Made by a program: the position numbers and the translations under genes
Notes under the pieces: generated by a model
What the model saw: the letters and a program-made list of their open reading frames with translations, nothing else
What the model was told of the DNA's origin: nothing
Databases searched by the model: none
Shown: positions 15,814 through 24,762 of the stretch, in pieces
How positions within the stretch are numbered: position 1 is the first letter of the stretch
Layout of the letters: each line of letters begins with the position of its first letter
Assembly: GCA_034408745.1 (NCBI GenBank)
Contig: JAWXCM010000097.1
Span: forward strand, 1-61,150
Length of the DNA: 61,150 nucleotides
Origin: JAWXCM01 sp034408745
GTDB taxonomy: Bacteria > Acidobacteriota > Terriglobia > Bryobacterales > Bryobacteraceae
Direction: 5' to 3'

Positions 15814-16818
15814 ACAAATCCCGTAACCGACGCCGGCTTCGTCCGTCGTCTTCGCCACCTGGAAGGCCATGTACTTTCCGTCTGTCGAGATCACGGGATT
15901 CGACGCCTTCCAGCCCTCGTAGTCGTTGAAGTGCGTAACTCGCGTGAAGTCCTTGCCCGTGCCGTCGAGACGCAGCTTCCAAATGTCGATCTGCCGGAAT
16001 CCACCCTCGCCCCCGAGAGTCTGGATCTGTCTGTCCGCCTCAACCAGGGTGTACCTGCCATCCGGAAAAATGCCCTCGACCTCGTTATACGCGCCCGGCG
16101 CCTTCGAGTGGTTCTCCACCGCTCCACTCTCCATATCGATCGTCATCACCGCCGCCATGCCTTTCGGCTGATAACACGTGAAAGTCATCTTTCGGCCGTT
16201 GTCAAAGAAGTCCTGCGATTCGATCACGCAGTCGCGCGTCTTACTCTCATACACCGACTTCTCGTTGATGATCCCTGGACCCGCCGCGCCCATCTCCACA
16301 TCGGCAACCATCAGCCGCGAGTGCCCGTCAGCCAGATCGGGATTCTGCGCTCGCGTCTGCGAATACGCAATCCGCATGTTCTTCTTCGACAACGCAGCGC
16401 CCTCGCTCATCTTCTTCCCAAACCGCACTGGCTTCGAGCCCGGCTTCGCGCTCAGATACCACAGCTCATTATCCCGAGACCGGCTGGTCTTGATATCCGA
16501 GAACCGCTCCGCCCCGATCAGAATGTAGTCGCCATTCGACAGGTGCATCACCCGCAGAAACGCCGCACCCGGGATGCCGCACGTCAGGCAGCGAATCGCC
16601 CGGGTCTTCAGGTCGATGACGAACGCATCGCCGAAGCTCTTGGCCATAAAAGCGACTCGCTGGTTGTCCGGCGAAAAATCCGCGCGCTCCCCGAAATGGG
16701 TCAGCACCTCGATGTTCTTCGGCAGGTGCTCCAGCGGACTCCCTTGTTTTCGCCCCTCAGCGCTCAACATCAGGCCCGCCGCCGTCACCAGAACCGCGAT
16801 CCGGTTACATGCCCACAT
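15784..16818 (-). CDS. Exported PD40/TolB-like beta-propeller protein
   Basis: A 344-residue protein with an N-terminal signal peptide (hydrophobic IAVLVTAAGLMLSAEG). It has repeated blades typical of the WD40-like PD40 family: ADFSPDNQRVAFMAKS, GAALSKKNMRIAYSQTR and NPVISTDGKYMAFQVAKT. Such propellers act as periplasmic scaffolds or as oligopeptidase-like N-domains, but no catalytic domain follows here. The start codon lies inside the 3' end of murB (14-base overlap), so the two are likely co-transcribed. The function is unknown beyond the fold. Confidence 0.75.
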   Translation of the reverse strand: MWACNRIAVLVTAAGLMLSAEGRKQGSPLEHLPKNIEVLTHFGERADFSPDNQRVAFMAKSFGDAFVIDLKTRAIRCLTCGIPGAAFLRVMHLSNGDYILIGAERFSDIKTSRSRDNELWYLSAKPGSKPVRFGKKMSEGAALSKKNMRIAYSQTRAQNPDLADGHSRLMVADVEMGAAGPGIINEKSVYESKTRDCVIESQDFFDNGRKMTFTCYQPKGMAAVMTIDMESGAVENHSKAPGAYNEVEGIFPDGRYTLVEADRQIQTLGGEGGFRQIDIWKLRLDGTGKDFTRVTHFNDYEGWKASNPVISTDGKYMAFQVAKTTDEAGVGYGICLYRLSQRGL

Positions 16819-17749
16819 ACTGCACCTCCTCTTCGATGCCGAACCCGAACCGGTCCCGCACCCGGGCCTTGAGGTCGTCGATTACCTCGCGCACTTGCAG
16901 CGCTGTCCCGTTGCCTGCGTTATAAATCAAATTCGCGTGGTAGTCCGCAACATGGATCCCGCCGTTGCGAATACCCTTTGCCCCGACCTGTTCCAGAAAC
17001 CAGGCCGAAGGCATCTTCCCTTCCCGAACCACCTTCGGATCCACCACCGACTGTACACTCTCCGGAAGCTCCGCCAAAAGCAGATTTTTGAAAATGCTTC
17101 CGGCGCACTTCATGGTCGGAGGATACTTCGCGTCGCGCACCGAGCGAATTTCATCAGCCCGGGTCCGCAACTCAGCCGCGTTCCCCCGTAAAAGCTCCAA
17201 CTCCGCGCGGAACACGATCCAGCCCTTGTTGTCCTTGAAAGTGGAGTCCCGATACCGGAAGCGGCACTCCGCATTCCCCATCTCCCGAACCTCGACGCCG
17301 TCGAAGAACCGCACCCGCGCGACGCTCTGATCAATCGACCGGCCATAAGCACCGGCATTTCCGTAAACCGCACCGCCGGTCCAACCCGGAACACCGGTCA
17401 TCGTGTGAATCCCGCTCAGTCCGAGCCCAATCGTGAAATCAACCAGATCCTGCAGCACCGAGCCCGCTCCAGCCCAGACTGTAGTGCCTTCCTCCCGCAG
17501 TTCCGCCCCGGTGAACCGCAGCACCACGCCTCGGAACCCGTCGTCCGAGACCACCAAATTCGACCCGCCTCCGATCACCTCCGTACGAACACCCGCCGTC
17601 CGGAGACGCTGCCACGCCTCGACAAACTCGGCTTCGTCGTCCGCATCCACCAGCCAGTCGGCCGAACCACCGAGTCCAAACCGCGTGTAATCGCGAAGCG
17701 GCGCATCCCGTTGCATCTTCAGCCCCGCCAGATCCCGAAGTAATTCCAT
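16805..17749 (-). CDS. murB: UDP-N-acetylenolpyruvoylglucosamine reductase
   Basis: A 314-residue cytosolic FAD enzyme that reduces UDP-GlcNAc-enolpyruvate to UDP-MurNAc in peptidoglycan synthesis. It has the early YTRFGLGGSADWLV motif, FAD-binding VIGGGSNLVVSD, GVPGWTGGAVYGNAGAYG, the catalytic serine motif CAGSIFKN and a C-terminal HANLIYN strand, so it is the type with a short C-terminal region. The start is uncertain. I use the ATG at 17749, which gives a normal N-terminus; an ATG at 17785 would overlap the divergent gene, and a Met just before QRDAPLRDY is also possible. Confidence 0.93.
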   Translation of the reverse strand: MELLRDLAGLKMQRDAPLRDYTRFGLGGSADWLVDADDEAEFVEAWQRLRTAGVRTEVIGGGSNLVVSDDGFRGVVLRFTGAELREEGTTVWAGAGSVLQDLVDFTIGLGLSGIHTMTGVPGWTGGAVYGNAGAYGRSIDQSVARVRFFDGVEVREMGNAECRFRYRDSTFKDNKGWIVFRAELELLRGNAAELRTRADEIRSVRDAKYPPTMKCAGSIFKNLLLAELPESVQSVVDPKVVREGKMPSAWFLEQVGAKGIRNGGIHVADYHANLIYNAGNGTALQVREVIDDLKARVRDRFGFGIEEEVQYVGM

Positions 17750-17783
17750 CCCCTTCACCGTACACTGGTGAGTGACAGTCACC

Positions 17784-18527
17784 ATGAAAGAAGCCGCCGA
17801 ACTCCTGTCCGGGGCACCCGCCAGACTCGGTCCAGCCCAGCTCGCCGAACGCTGGGACTCGCTCCCGGACCCCGTCCGCCGCTATCTGCGCCTCGCCATC
17901 CCCGATCCTGCCGCCGCCCCCGAAACCGGGACATGCCACCTGACGCACGGCGGCACATTCCGAACCAGCCTTTCCGCCAGATGGCTTCCCGTCGATGCGG
18001 ACGAGTTCCACACGGTCTCCGAGCCTGGCTTTGTCTGGCAAGCCAGGTTTCATCCAATGCCGCTGGTGAATCTGAAGGTGACCGACATGCTTTTCCACGG
18101 TCACGGAACAGGCAGAGTGCATGCCGCCGGACGCGTTCCTGTGAGTAGAATGAGCGGCCCGGAAGTGGACCAGAGCGCCTCAGCCCGCTGGCTGATGGAA
18201 GCCGTGTGGTTTCCCTACGCGTTCGTAGGCCCGCACGTCCACTGGGAGCCCATCGACAACACCGCGGCGCGCGTATCCCTGACCTCCATCCCCGACGTCT
18301 CCGTCGAGATGCACTTCGACGCGGGCAGCGGTCTGCCCCGCACCGTCGAGTCCGACCGCTACATGGCCAAGGCGAAGCGCCCCTTCCGCGGTGCCTGTTC
18401 CGAATTCCGAAGTCACAGCGGTTTCCTCATCCCGACGCGCATGAAAGGCTCGTGGCTGCTCCCCGAAGGCGAGTTCTCCTGCATAGACTTCGAGCTCCAC
18501 ACCATCGAATACAACCCGGTCATTTAA
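17784..18527 (+). CDS. Conserved hypothetical protein (DUF6544-like)
   Basis: A 247-residue soluble protein without signal peptide. It resembles uncharacterised proteins whose N-terminal LPDPVRRYLR is followed by strand-rich sequence (TFRTSLSARWLPVDADEF), a WLMEAVWFPYAF segment, and a C-terminal beta sheet ending in IEYNPVI. Annotations of this type carry the label DUF6544/DUF6920, with no known activity. The ATG at 17784 is used; a GTG at 17772 would add four residues. The region between it and murB is only about 35 bases and contains GTGAC-A-GTCAC, so the two divergent promoters must be compact. The 3' end overlaps ggt by 8 bases. Confidence 0.6.
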   Translation: MKEAAELLSGAPARLGPAQLAERWDSLPDPVRRYLRLAIPDPAAAPETGTCHLTHGGTFRTSLSARWLPVDADEFHTVSEPGFVWQARFHPMPLVNLKVTDMLFHGHGTGRVHAAGRVPVSRMSGPEVDQSASARWLMEAVWFPYAFVGPHVHWEPIDNTAARVSLTSIPDVSVEMHFDAGSGLPRTVESDRYMAKAKRPFRGACSEFRSHSGFLIPTRMKGSWLLPEGEFSCIDFELHTIEYNPVI

Positions 18528-20226
18528 ACCGCGGCGACTCCGGAATCGCAGCCCCATCCTTCCGCGGGTCCGAGCCCCCAAAGTTCACGCCCGTGCCATT
18601 CTGCATCACCGCCTGGCCTCCGCCCATCGCCTGGGAAAACGCCCCGGCACCGGTGACCGAGTGCCCCAGCTTCTCCAGTTCCGCCCGAACCAAAGGATCT
18701 ACCCGCGACTCGATACTCACGTCGCAACCCGGAAAAGTCGCCTTGGTAAACCGTGGAGCCTCCAAAGCCTGCTGTACATTCATTCGGAAATCCACCACAT
18801 TCGCAACAAATTGCGCATGAGCCTGCGCCTGATTCCACCCGCCCATAATCCCGAACGCAATCTTCGTATCGCCTTTCGCCATAAATCCCGGAATGATCGT
18901 GTGCAGCGGCCGCTTCCGCGGAGCGAGAGTATTCGGCTGTTTCGCATCCAGCGTGAATAATCCGCCCCGGTTATGCAGCATAAATCCCGCGCCCGCCGGC
19001 ACCACCCCCGAACCGAATCCTGAATAATTGCTCTGGATCAGCGACACCATGTTGCCCTCGCGGTCCGTCGCCGACATATAGATGGTGTCCGCTCCCGGCA
19101 GCGCCGCCAGAGCGGACAGGTGGCCCGGCACCACGTCGCACGACGCACGGTCCTGGCGCATCGTCTTAGCCCGCTCCGCGGCAAATTCCTTCGAAAGAAG
19201 CTGCTGTACCGGCAGGTCGGAAAACCGAGGATCGCCAATATACCGCAGCAAATCCGCATACGCCAGCTTCTTCGCCTCGATCATCGTGTGGAGCGTCTTC
19301 GTGCTGTTGTGCCCCCATTCGGCGAGCGGGTAGCGCTCCATGATGTTCAGCATCATCAGAGCCGCGATTCCCATTCCGTTGGGAGGCAGTTCACTCACCG
19401 TCCACCCGCGGTACCCGGTGGAAATCGGGGTCACCCACTCGGGCTGAAACTCCGCCAGGTCCGCCGCCGTGAAAGTGCCGCCCAATTCCGCCGAAATCGC
19501 CAGAATCTTCTTCGCAATTGCACCGGAATAAAACGCAGGGCGTCCCTCGGCCGCGATCAATTTCAGCGAAGCGGCCAGATCGGGGTTGCGGAATATCTCA
19601 CCCGCCGCCGGAGCCTTTCCACCAGGCAGGTACAGCTTCGCGGCATTGGGGTGCGATTCGAGCAGCGTCCGGGATCTCGGCGAGCCCCACCCACCCGCGA
19701 TCCACTCGGTGACCGGGTAGCCCTCGTTGGCATAGAAGATCACCGGCGCGAACAGATCGGCCCATTTGGCACGGCCGAACTTCTTGTGCAGCGCGTCCCA
19801 CCCGGCGACCGCCCCAGGCACGGTCGCCGACCAGATGCCGCGCATGGGCATGGTCTTCTCGCCCTTCGATTCAAGAAACGCCGGAGTGAGGCCACCAGGA
19901 GCCCATCCACTGGAATTCAGCCCGTAAACCTTGCCTGTTTTTGCCTCGTAGACGATGGCAAACAGGTCCCCGCCAATCCCGTTACCCGTCGGCTCGACGA
20001 GCCCGAGCACCGCGTTGGCGGCAATCGCAGCATCAATGGCGTTGCCGCCCGCCTCCAGGATCTTCACCCCGGCCGCTGACGCCAGCGTCTGGCTGGTGGC
20101 CACGATGCCGTACTTCGTTGCCACCACCGACCGTGCATGGTCCCGCGACGGCTCCGGCCCGTCCGCCTGCCCGAAGACCGCGCATGCCGCGGCCAGACCG
20201 CCAATCATTAGCCGAACGAAAGACAT
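18520..20226 (-). CDS. ggt: Gamma-glutamyltransferase family protein
   Basis: A 568-residue exported Ntn-hydrolase proenzyme. An N-terminal signal peptide ends near VFGQA. The large subunit has the family segment ILEAGGNAIDAAIAANAVLG and GNGIGGDLFAIVYE. The autocleavage/catalytic threonine lies in GADTIYMSATDREGNMV, about residue 380, where this subfamily has DT[IV]Y instead of TTH. The small subunit continues with LIQSNYSGFGSG and ends near a GGGQAV strand. Such proteins hydrolyse or transfer gamma-glutamyl groups, for example from glutathione. The start at 20226 is preferred because GGGAGGAG lies 7 bases upstream. Confidence 0.9.
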   Translation of the reverse strand: MSFVRLMIGGLAAACAVFGQADGPEPSRDHARSVVATKYGIVATSQTLASAAGVKILEAGGNAIDAAIAANAVLGLVEPTGNGIGGDLFAIVYEAKTGKVYGLNSSGWAPGGLTPAFLESKGEKTMPMRGIWSATVPGAVAGWDALHKKFGRAKWADLFAPVIFYANEGYPVTEWIAGGWGSPRSRTLLESHPNAAKLYLPGGKAPAAGEIFRNPDLAASLKLIAAEGRPAFYSGAIAKKILAISAELGGTFTAADLAEFQPEWVTPISTGYRGWTVSELPPNGMGIAALMMLNIMERYPLAEWGHNSTKTLHTMIEAKKLAYADLLRYIGDPRFSDLPVQQLLSKEFAAERAKTMRQDRASCDVVPGHLSALAALPGADTIYMSATDREGNMVSLIQSNYSGFGSGVVPAGAGFMLHNRGGLFTLDAKQPNTLAPRKRPLHTIIPGFMAKGDTKIAFGIMGGWNQAQAHAQFVANVVDFRMNVQQALEAPRFTKATFPGCDVSIESRVDPLVRAELEKLGHSVTGAGAFSQAMGGGQAVMQNGTGVNFGGSDPRKDGAAIPESPRFK

Positions 20227-20296
20227 TGGCCACTCCTCCCGCAAAACCAGACTCTGAGATCTTCAGAGCATGGTACATGGGAGGAGCAGTCCGGCG

Positions 20297-20743
20297 CTAC
20301 CCCAGCCGCGCCTTCACCAGATCGCTCACCAGCTTGTTGTCCACGCGCTTTCCGGTGAGTTTCTCCTTTACAGCCTTCATCACCAGACCCATGCCCTTCG
20401 GCCCTGAAGCTCCCGTCTCGGCAACAGCCGCATCCACGGCAGCCCGGACGTCGTCCTCGGACAACATCTCCGGCATGAAGCCTTCGATCACCTTTATCTC
20501 CGCCTCTTCGTTGACGGCCAGATCCTCCCTTCCACCCTTACGAAACATCTCCACCGATTCGCGCCGCTGCTTGATGAGGGTGGTGAGCAACTGCTGCTCA
20601 ACGGCCTCATCCAGCGGCTTCATCGCATCGATCTCATGCTTCTTCAGCGCGGACTTCATCATGCGAAGCGTGCCGAGCCTGGCTTCTGCTTTCGCCTTCA
20701 TGGCGGCCACCATTTCGGCCTGTAATCGTTCGAGGAGCGTCAT
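20297..20743 (-). CDS. yqeY: GatB/YqeY family protein
   Basis: A 148-residue soluble helical protein of the YqeY family, related to the C-terminal tRNA-binding tail of GatB and thought to act in tRNA-dependent amidation or translation. It shows the typical start MTLLERLQAEMVAAMKAK, followed by RLGTLRMMKSALKKHEID, the KQRRESVEMFRKGGREDLA motif and a C-terminal GMGLVMKAVKEKL with final LVKARL. The start is set at 20743, because in-frame sequence upstream is unlike the family and would run into the divergent aminotransferase. Confidence 0.9.
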   Translation of the reverse strand: MTLLERLQAEMVAAMKAKAEARLGTLRMMKSALKKHEIDAMKPLDEAVEQQLLTTLIKQRRESVEMFRKGGREDLAVNEEAEIKVIEGFMPEMLSEDDVRAAVDAAVAETGASGPKGMGLVMKAVKEKLTGKRVDNKLVSDLVKARLG

Positions 20744-20779
20744 ACCCGAATGGTATTCTAATGGAACAGTCGCAATACC

Positions 20780-21955
20780 ATGCACATACGGAAACAACGC
20801 CTTCTTACCCCTGGCCCAACGCCTCTTCTCCCCAAAGCTCTGCACGCGATGATGGGCTCGGACATTCACCACCGCACCGACGACTTCCGTAGGCTTTACT
20901 CGCAGGTCCTCGCCGATCTTAAAGAAGTTCTCGCCACTGAAAACGACGTCCTCGTCCTCGTTGCCTCGGGCACGGGCGCCATGGAGTCGTCGGTCTCAAA
21001 TTTCCTCTCGCAGGGTGACAAGGTAGTCGTGTGCTCGGCCGGTAAATTCGGCGAACGCTGGGCGGAAATTGCGAAGGCCTATGGCCTGAACGCGATCGTT
21101 CTCACATCTGAGTATGGCGACACGGTGAGCGTGGCCCGCGTGGAAGAGGCGCTCGCCCAGAACGCCGATGTAAAGGCCGTGTTCGTGCAGGCTTCCGAAA
21201 CTTCAACCGGCGCGCAGCACGACATCGAAGGCATGAGCAAAGCCGTTGGCAAGACCGACGCGCTGTTCATCGTCGACGCCATCACCGGCCTCGGCACCAT
21301 GCCCGTCAAGATCGACGGATGGGGCATCGATATCGTGATCGGCGGATCGCAGAAGTCGTTCATGATCCCCCCGGGACTCGCGTTCATCGCCATCAGCAAA
21401 AAGGCGTGGAAGAAGGGCGAAACGTCCACTCTGCCGCGCTACTACTTCAACCTGAAGAAGGAAGCCAAAAACGCCGCCGGCGGTGAATCGGCCTGGACCC
21501 CGAACACCAGCCACCTGCTGGCCCTCGCCGAAGCGCTTAAGTACATTAAGGGCCTCGGAATGGACAAGCTGATTGAGAACGCGCAGCAGCTGGCACGCGC
21601 CACTCGCGAAGCCGCTCTCGCCCTCGGCCTCGAACTGTTTTCGCCCGATTCGCCGTCCTCCTCCGTCACCGCGATCCGTCCGCCGAAGGGCATGGACTCC
21701 GGCGTCATCGTGAAGGAATTCCGCACCCGTTTCGGCTCCATCATTGCCAACGGCCAGGGCTCGATGAAGGGACAGATCTTCCGCATCGCGCACCTCGGCT
21801 ACTTCGATTTCGCGGACCTGTTTGCCATGGTGGCGCAGCTCGAAATCATCCTCGCCGCCAACAATGTCGATGTCGAATTCGGCAAGGGTGTGGCTGCAGT
21901 GCAAAACGTTTACGCCGAAGTTGCGGGCCTGAAGAGCGTGCCCGCCGCGGTCTAG
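20780..21955 (+). CDS. Class V PLP-dependent aminotransferase (serine/alanine-glyoxylate type)
   Basis: A 391-residue PLP enzyme. It has the early RLLTPGPTPL motif, LVASGTGAMESSVSNFL, the cofactor aspartate in FIVDAITGLG and the PLP lysine in GSQKSFMIPPGLAF (about residue 193). Relatives are annotated as alanine-glyoxylate, serine-pyruvate or broad aspartate aminotransferases. It lies 24 bases before serA in the same direction. In methanogens and some bacteria, this class replaces SerC as the phosphoserine aminotransferase, so I infer that it supplies the second step of serine synthesis. Sequence alone does not exclude a glyoxylate role. Confidence 0.88.
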   Translation: MHIRKQRLLTPGPTPLLPKALHAMMGSDIHHRTDDFRRLYSQVLADLKEVLATENDVLVLVASGTGAMESSVSNFLSQGDKVVVCSAGKFGERWAEIAKAYGLNAIVLTSEYGDTVSVARVEEALAQNADVKAVFVQASETSTGAQHDIEGMSKAVGKTDALFIVDAITGLGTMPVKIDGWGIDIVIGGSQKSFMIPPGLAFIAISKKAWKKGETSTLPRYYFNLKKEAKNAAGGESAWTPNTSHLLALAEALKYIKGLGMDKLIENAQQLARATREAALALGLELFSPDSPSSSVTAIRPPKGMDSGVIVKEFRTRFGSIIANGQGSMKGQIFRIAHLGYFDFADLFAMVAQLEIILAANNVDVEFGKGVAAVQNVYAEVAGLKSVPAAV

Positions 21956-21979
21956 AAATTCAACCCGGAAAAACGGAAC

Positions 21980-23569
21980 ATGAAAATCCTCGTCGCTGAA
22001 CCCGTGGCTCCGGCCGCGGTGCAACTTCTCCAGGCGCAGTCTGGCTGGGAGATCATCGTTTCCAACCCGAAAGAATACGAGCAGCACCTGCCAACGTGCG
22101 AGGCGCTCATCGTGCGCAGCGCCGTCAAGGTGACGCCCGAAGTTCTTTCCAAAGCTCCCAAACTCCGCGTCATCGGCCGAGCCGGTGTAGGTGTCGATAA
22201 CGTCGACCTCAGCGCCGCCACCCGAGCCGGCGTGCTGGTGATGAACACTCCAGGCGGCAACGCGGTGTCGGTGGCCGAACACACCATCGCGTTCATGCTG
22301 TCGCTGGCCCGCAGCATTCCCAACGCCAACGTCTCCACCAAGGCCGGCAAGTGGGAAAAGAAGAAGTACCTCGGCACCGAAGTTCGCGGGAAGACCCTGG
22401 GCCTGGTCGGCCTCGGCAGCATAGGCCGCGAAGTGGTTCGCCGCGCGATGCCGTTTGAGATGCGGATCATCGGCTACGACCCCTACGTCAGTTCGCAGAC
22501 CGCCAGCGATATGGGCGTGGAACTCGTCGACCTGCCGGCGCTGTTCGCCCAGGCCGACTACCTCACGCTGCACATGGCACTCACCCATGAGACCGAGCGC
22601 ATGCTCAACGCCGAGGCCTTCGCACAGATGAAGACCGGCGTGCGCATCATCAACTGCGCCCGCGGTGAACTGGTCGACGTGAACGCGCTGAACGACGCGA
22701 TCTTGTCGGGCAAGGTTGCCGGAGCCGCTCTCGACGTGTTCGATCCGGAGCCCGCGCCCGCCGACCTTCCGCTGTTCCAGCGTGAGAACGTGATCGCCAC
22801 GCCGCACATCGGTGGCAGTACGGAAGAAGCTCAGGAGATTGTCGGCATCCGCATTGTCGAGCAGATGCTGGCCTACCTCAAGGAAGGCGTCGCGCTGAAC
22901 GCGGTCAACCTGCCTGCGATTCGCCCCGACCAGTATCGCGAGATCGCTCCGTACCTGAACCTCGCTGAGCGTCTCGGCAACTTTGCCGCGCACGTCTCCA
23001 CAGGCAACCCGCAGACGGTCAAGCTCACTTACTTCGGACACCTGGCGGAGAAAAATACCAACCTGATCCGCAACGCCGCCGTAGCCGGTGTTCTCAATCG
23101 CTCTGTGTCAGGCCGCGCGAACCTCGTCAACGCAATGCCGCTCGCCTCCGAACGCGGCTGGCTCGTTGAGGAAACGCACTCGCGCAAGGGCGCTTACGTC
23201 GATTCCATCGTTCTCGACCTCACCACCGATGCAGGGCGCGTTTCGGTCGAAGGCGCCGTGGTGCTGGACCGTGCACGCCTCGTCACCATCGACGGTATTC
23301 CGATCGAAGTGCCGCTCTCCGGCCACTTGACGTTCCTCAAGAACGACGACGTCCCTGGCGTCATCGGCCATGTCGGGAAGGTGCTGGGAGAGAACGGCAT
23401 CAACATCGCGAACTTCTCCCTCGGCCGCAACGAAACGCGTCCAGCGGAAGACCTGCCCTACGAAGCGGTGTCGGTGGTCGAATCCGATCAGGCTGTGCCG
23501 GATCCCGTGCTCGTGGAATTGCTGAAGAACCAGGCCATCAAAATGGCCCGCCCGGTCGAGTTCCTCTAA
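21980..23569 (+). CDS. serA: D-3-phosphoglycerate dehydrogenase, long form with ACT domain
   Basis: A 529-residue cytosolic enzyme that oxidises 3-phosphoglycerate to 3-phosphohydroxypyruvate with NAD, the entry to serine synthesis. The catalytic domain is canonical: VIGRAGVGVDNVDL, NAD-binding LGLVGLGSIGREVV, substrate arginine in NCARGELVD and the catalytic histidine in TPHIGGSTEEAQ. Residues about 320-440 form the intervening substrate-binding domain. The C-terminal ACT domain (HVGKVLGENGINIANFSLGR) usually gives serine feedback. The length is that of the Mycobacterium-like type 1 enzyme. Partnered with the upstream aminotransferase. Confidence 0.95.
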   Translation: MKILVAEPVAPAAVQLLQAQSGWEIIVSNPKEYEQHLPTCEALIVRSAVKVTPEVLSKAPKLRVIGRAGVGVDNVDLSAATRAGVLVMNTPGGNAVSVAEHTIAFMLSLARSIPNANVSTKAGKWEKKKYLGTEVRGKTLGLVGLGSIGREVVRRAMPFEMRIIGYDPYVSSQTASDMGVELVDLPALFAQADYLTLHMALTHETERMLNAEAFAQMKTGVRIINCARGELVDVNALNDAILSGKVAGAALDVFDPEPAPADLPLFQRENVIATPHIGGSTEEAQEIVGIRIVEQMLAYLKEGVALNAVNLPAIRPDQYREIAPYLNLAERLGNFAAHVSTGNPQTVKLTYFGHLAEKNTNLIRNAAVAGVLNRSVSGRANLVNAMPLASERGWLVEETHSRKGAYVDSIVLDLTTDAGRVSVEGAVVLDRARLVTIDGIPIEVPLSGHLTFLKNDDVPGVIGHVGKVLGENGINIANFSLGRNETRPAEDLPYEAVSVVESDQAVPDPVLVELLKNQAIKMARPVEFL

Positions 23570-23587
23570 GAAGCCTGCTGTCATTAC

Positions 23588-23612
23588 GGGGCGGTTCCTC
23601 AGCCGCCCCTTT
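23588..23612 (+). terminator. Intrinsic terminator after serA
   Basis: GGGGCGG at 23588-23594 pairs with CCGCCCC at 23603-23609 around an 8-base loop and is followed by TTT and a pyrimidine-rich tract. It lies 18 bases after the serA stop codon and precedes the receptor remnant. Confidence 0.7.
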
Positions 23613-23629
23613 CGCTTTCTCCCGCCTCC

Positions 23630-24682
23630 TTGCGTTCCGCTGCCCTTCTGTCATGCTTCTGTGCGGGCGGCAAGGGCATTCTTGCCCCGAGCACCATTGG
23701 CGGATCGCTGCTCGGTCAGCAGAAACGGCCGACCGGCTACAACTACAGCTTCGGCATCCAGCAACAGCTCGGCCGCTCCACCGTCATCGACGTCTCCTAC
23801 GCCGGCAGCATCGCGCGTCACCTGCTGTGGAAGCGCAATATCAACGCGACGCCGATGGGCTCCAACTGGGTCGACGTCAACCCGCAAAACGCCGATCCTA
23901 CCAACAGGAATACTGCCCTGCCCGCCAACTTCCTCCGACCCTACACCGGGTTCGGCGACATCAACCTGTACGAGTTCGGCTCCACCTCCAGCTACAACTC
24001 AGCCCAGGTCAGCGTCAATCGCCGATTCAATCGCGGCGTGTTGTTCGGGTTCTCGTACACGTTCTCAAAGGCACTCGGCACGGCGAGTTCCGACACTTCA
24101 AACGTCGACGCATTCCTCGGTCCGCGCTCGCGCAACTACGGCCCGCTGAGCTATGACCGTACGCATAACGCGAACCTTCGCTACAGCTACGCAGTGCCGA
24201 AACTCGGCAAGCGACTGAACATGCGCACCCTCGGCCTCGTAACCGACGGCTGGGAGTTGTCCGGAACCGGCCGCTTCCGCACTGGCGCGCCGTTCACCCC
24301 CGGGTTCTCGCAGGTCGACTTCGTGGACGTGACCGGATCGACGTCAGGCGCTCGTGTGAACGTCGGCGATCCTTCGGCCGAAGCAAAGCTCCGGTTCACT
24401 CGCCCCGCTCGCGGCGAATGGGGCAACGCCGGACCCGGCATCCTGCGCATGCCCGGCACCAATCTCTGGGACACCTCGCTGTTTAAGTCGTTCAAAACAG
24501 CCGAGCGGCTCACCACGCAATTGCGCCTCGAGACCTACAACACGTTCAACCACACAAACTTCACCGGTGTGAATACAACGGCACGATTCTCAGGCCAGCA
24601 GCAAATCGACCCGACGTTCCTCGACTACACCGCTGCCTCGAACCAACGGCGCGTTCAGTTGGCCCTTCGACTCAACTGGTAA
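23630..24682 (+). pseudogene. Oar-like TonB-dependent receptor, C-terminal remnant
   Basis: The translation from about 23685 matches only the last third of an Oar-like receptor barrel and parallels the gene at 1-1476: NYSFGIQQQLGRSTVIDVSYAG, SYDRTHNANLRYSYAVPKLG, LRLETYNTFNHTNFTGVNTTARF and a terminal aromatic (LALRLNW). No signal peptide, carboxypeptidase-regulatory domain or plug is encoded upstream; the reading frame begins right after the serA terminator. A barrel without its plug and export signal could not be delivered to the outer membrane, so this is a deletion remnant. It is the first of three damaged genes in a row. Confidence 0.8.
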
Positions 24683-24697
24683 ACGCATTGATGTATC

Positions 24698-24725
24698 TGG
24701 TGGAGCGTCAGGAGACGCTCCACCA
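24698..24725 (+). terminator. Perfect 12-base-pair hairpin
   Basis: TGGTGGAGCGTC (24698-24709) and its exact complement (24714-24725) flank an AGGA loop, 16 bases after the receptor remnant. No T-run follows. It may be a terminator or one copy of a dispersed intergenic palindrome; only one copy is visible here. Confidence 0.55.
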
Positions 24726-24762
24726 ACTGACTCCGCACCGTTAACTGGCCTCAACAACAACG

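Noticed and set aside
21203..23041. A 612-codon open frame on the - strand
   Set aside because: Antisense to the aminotransferase and serA; its Asp/Gly/His/Val-rich composition mirrors the codon bias of the real genes.
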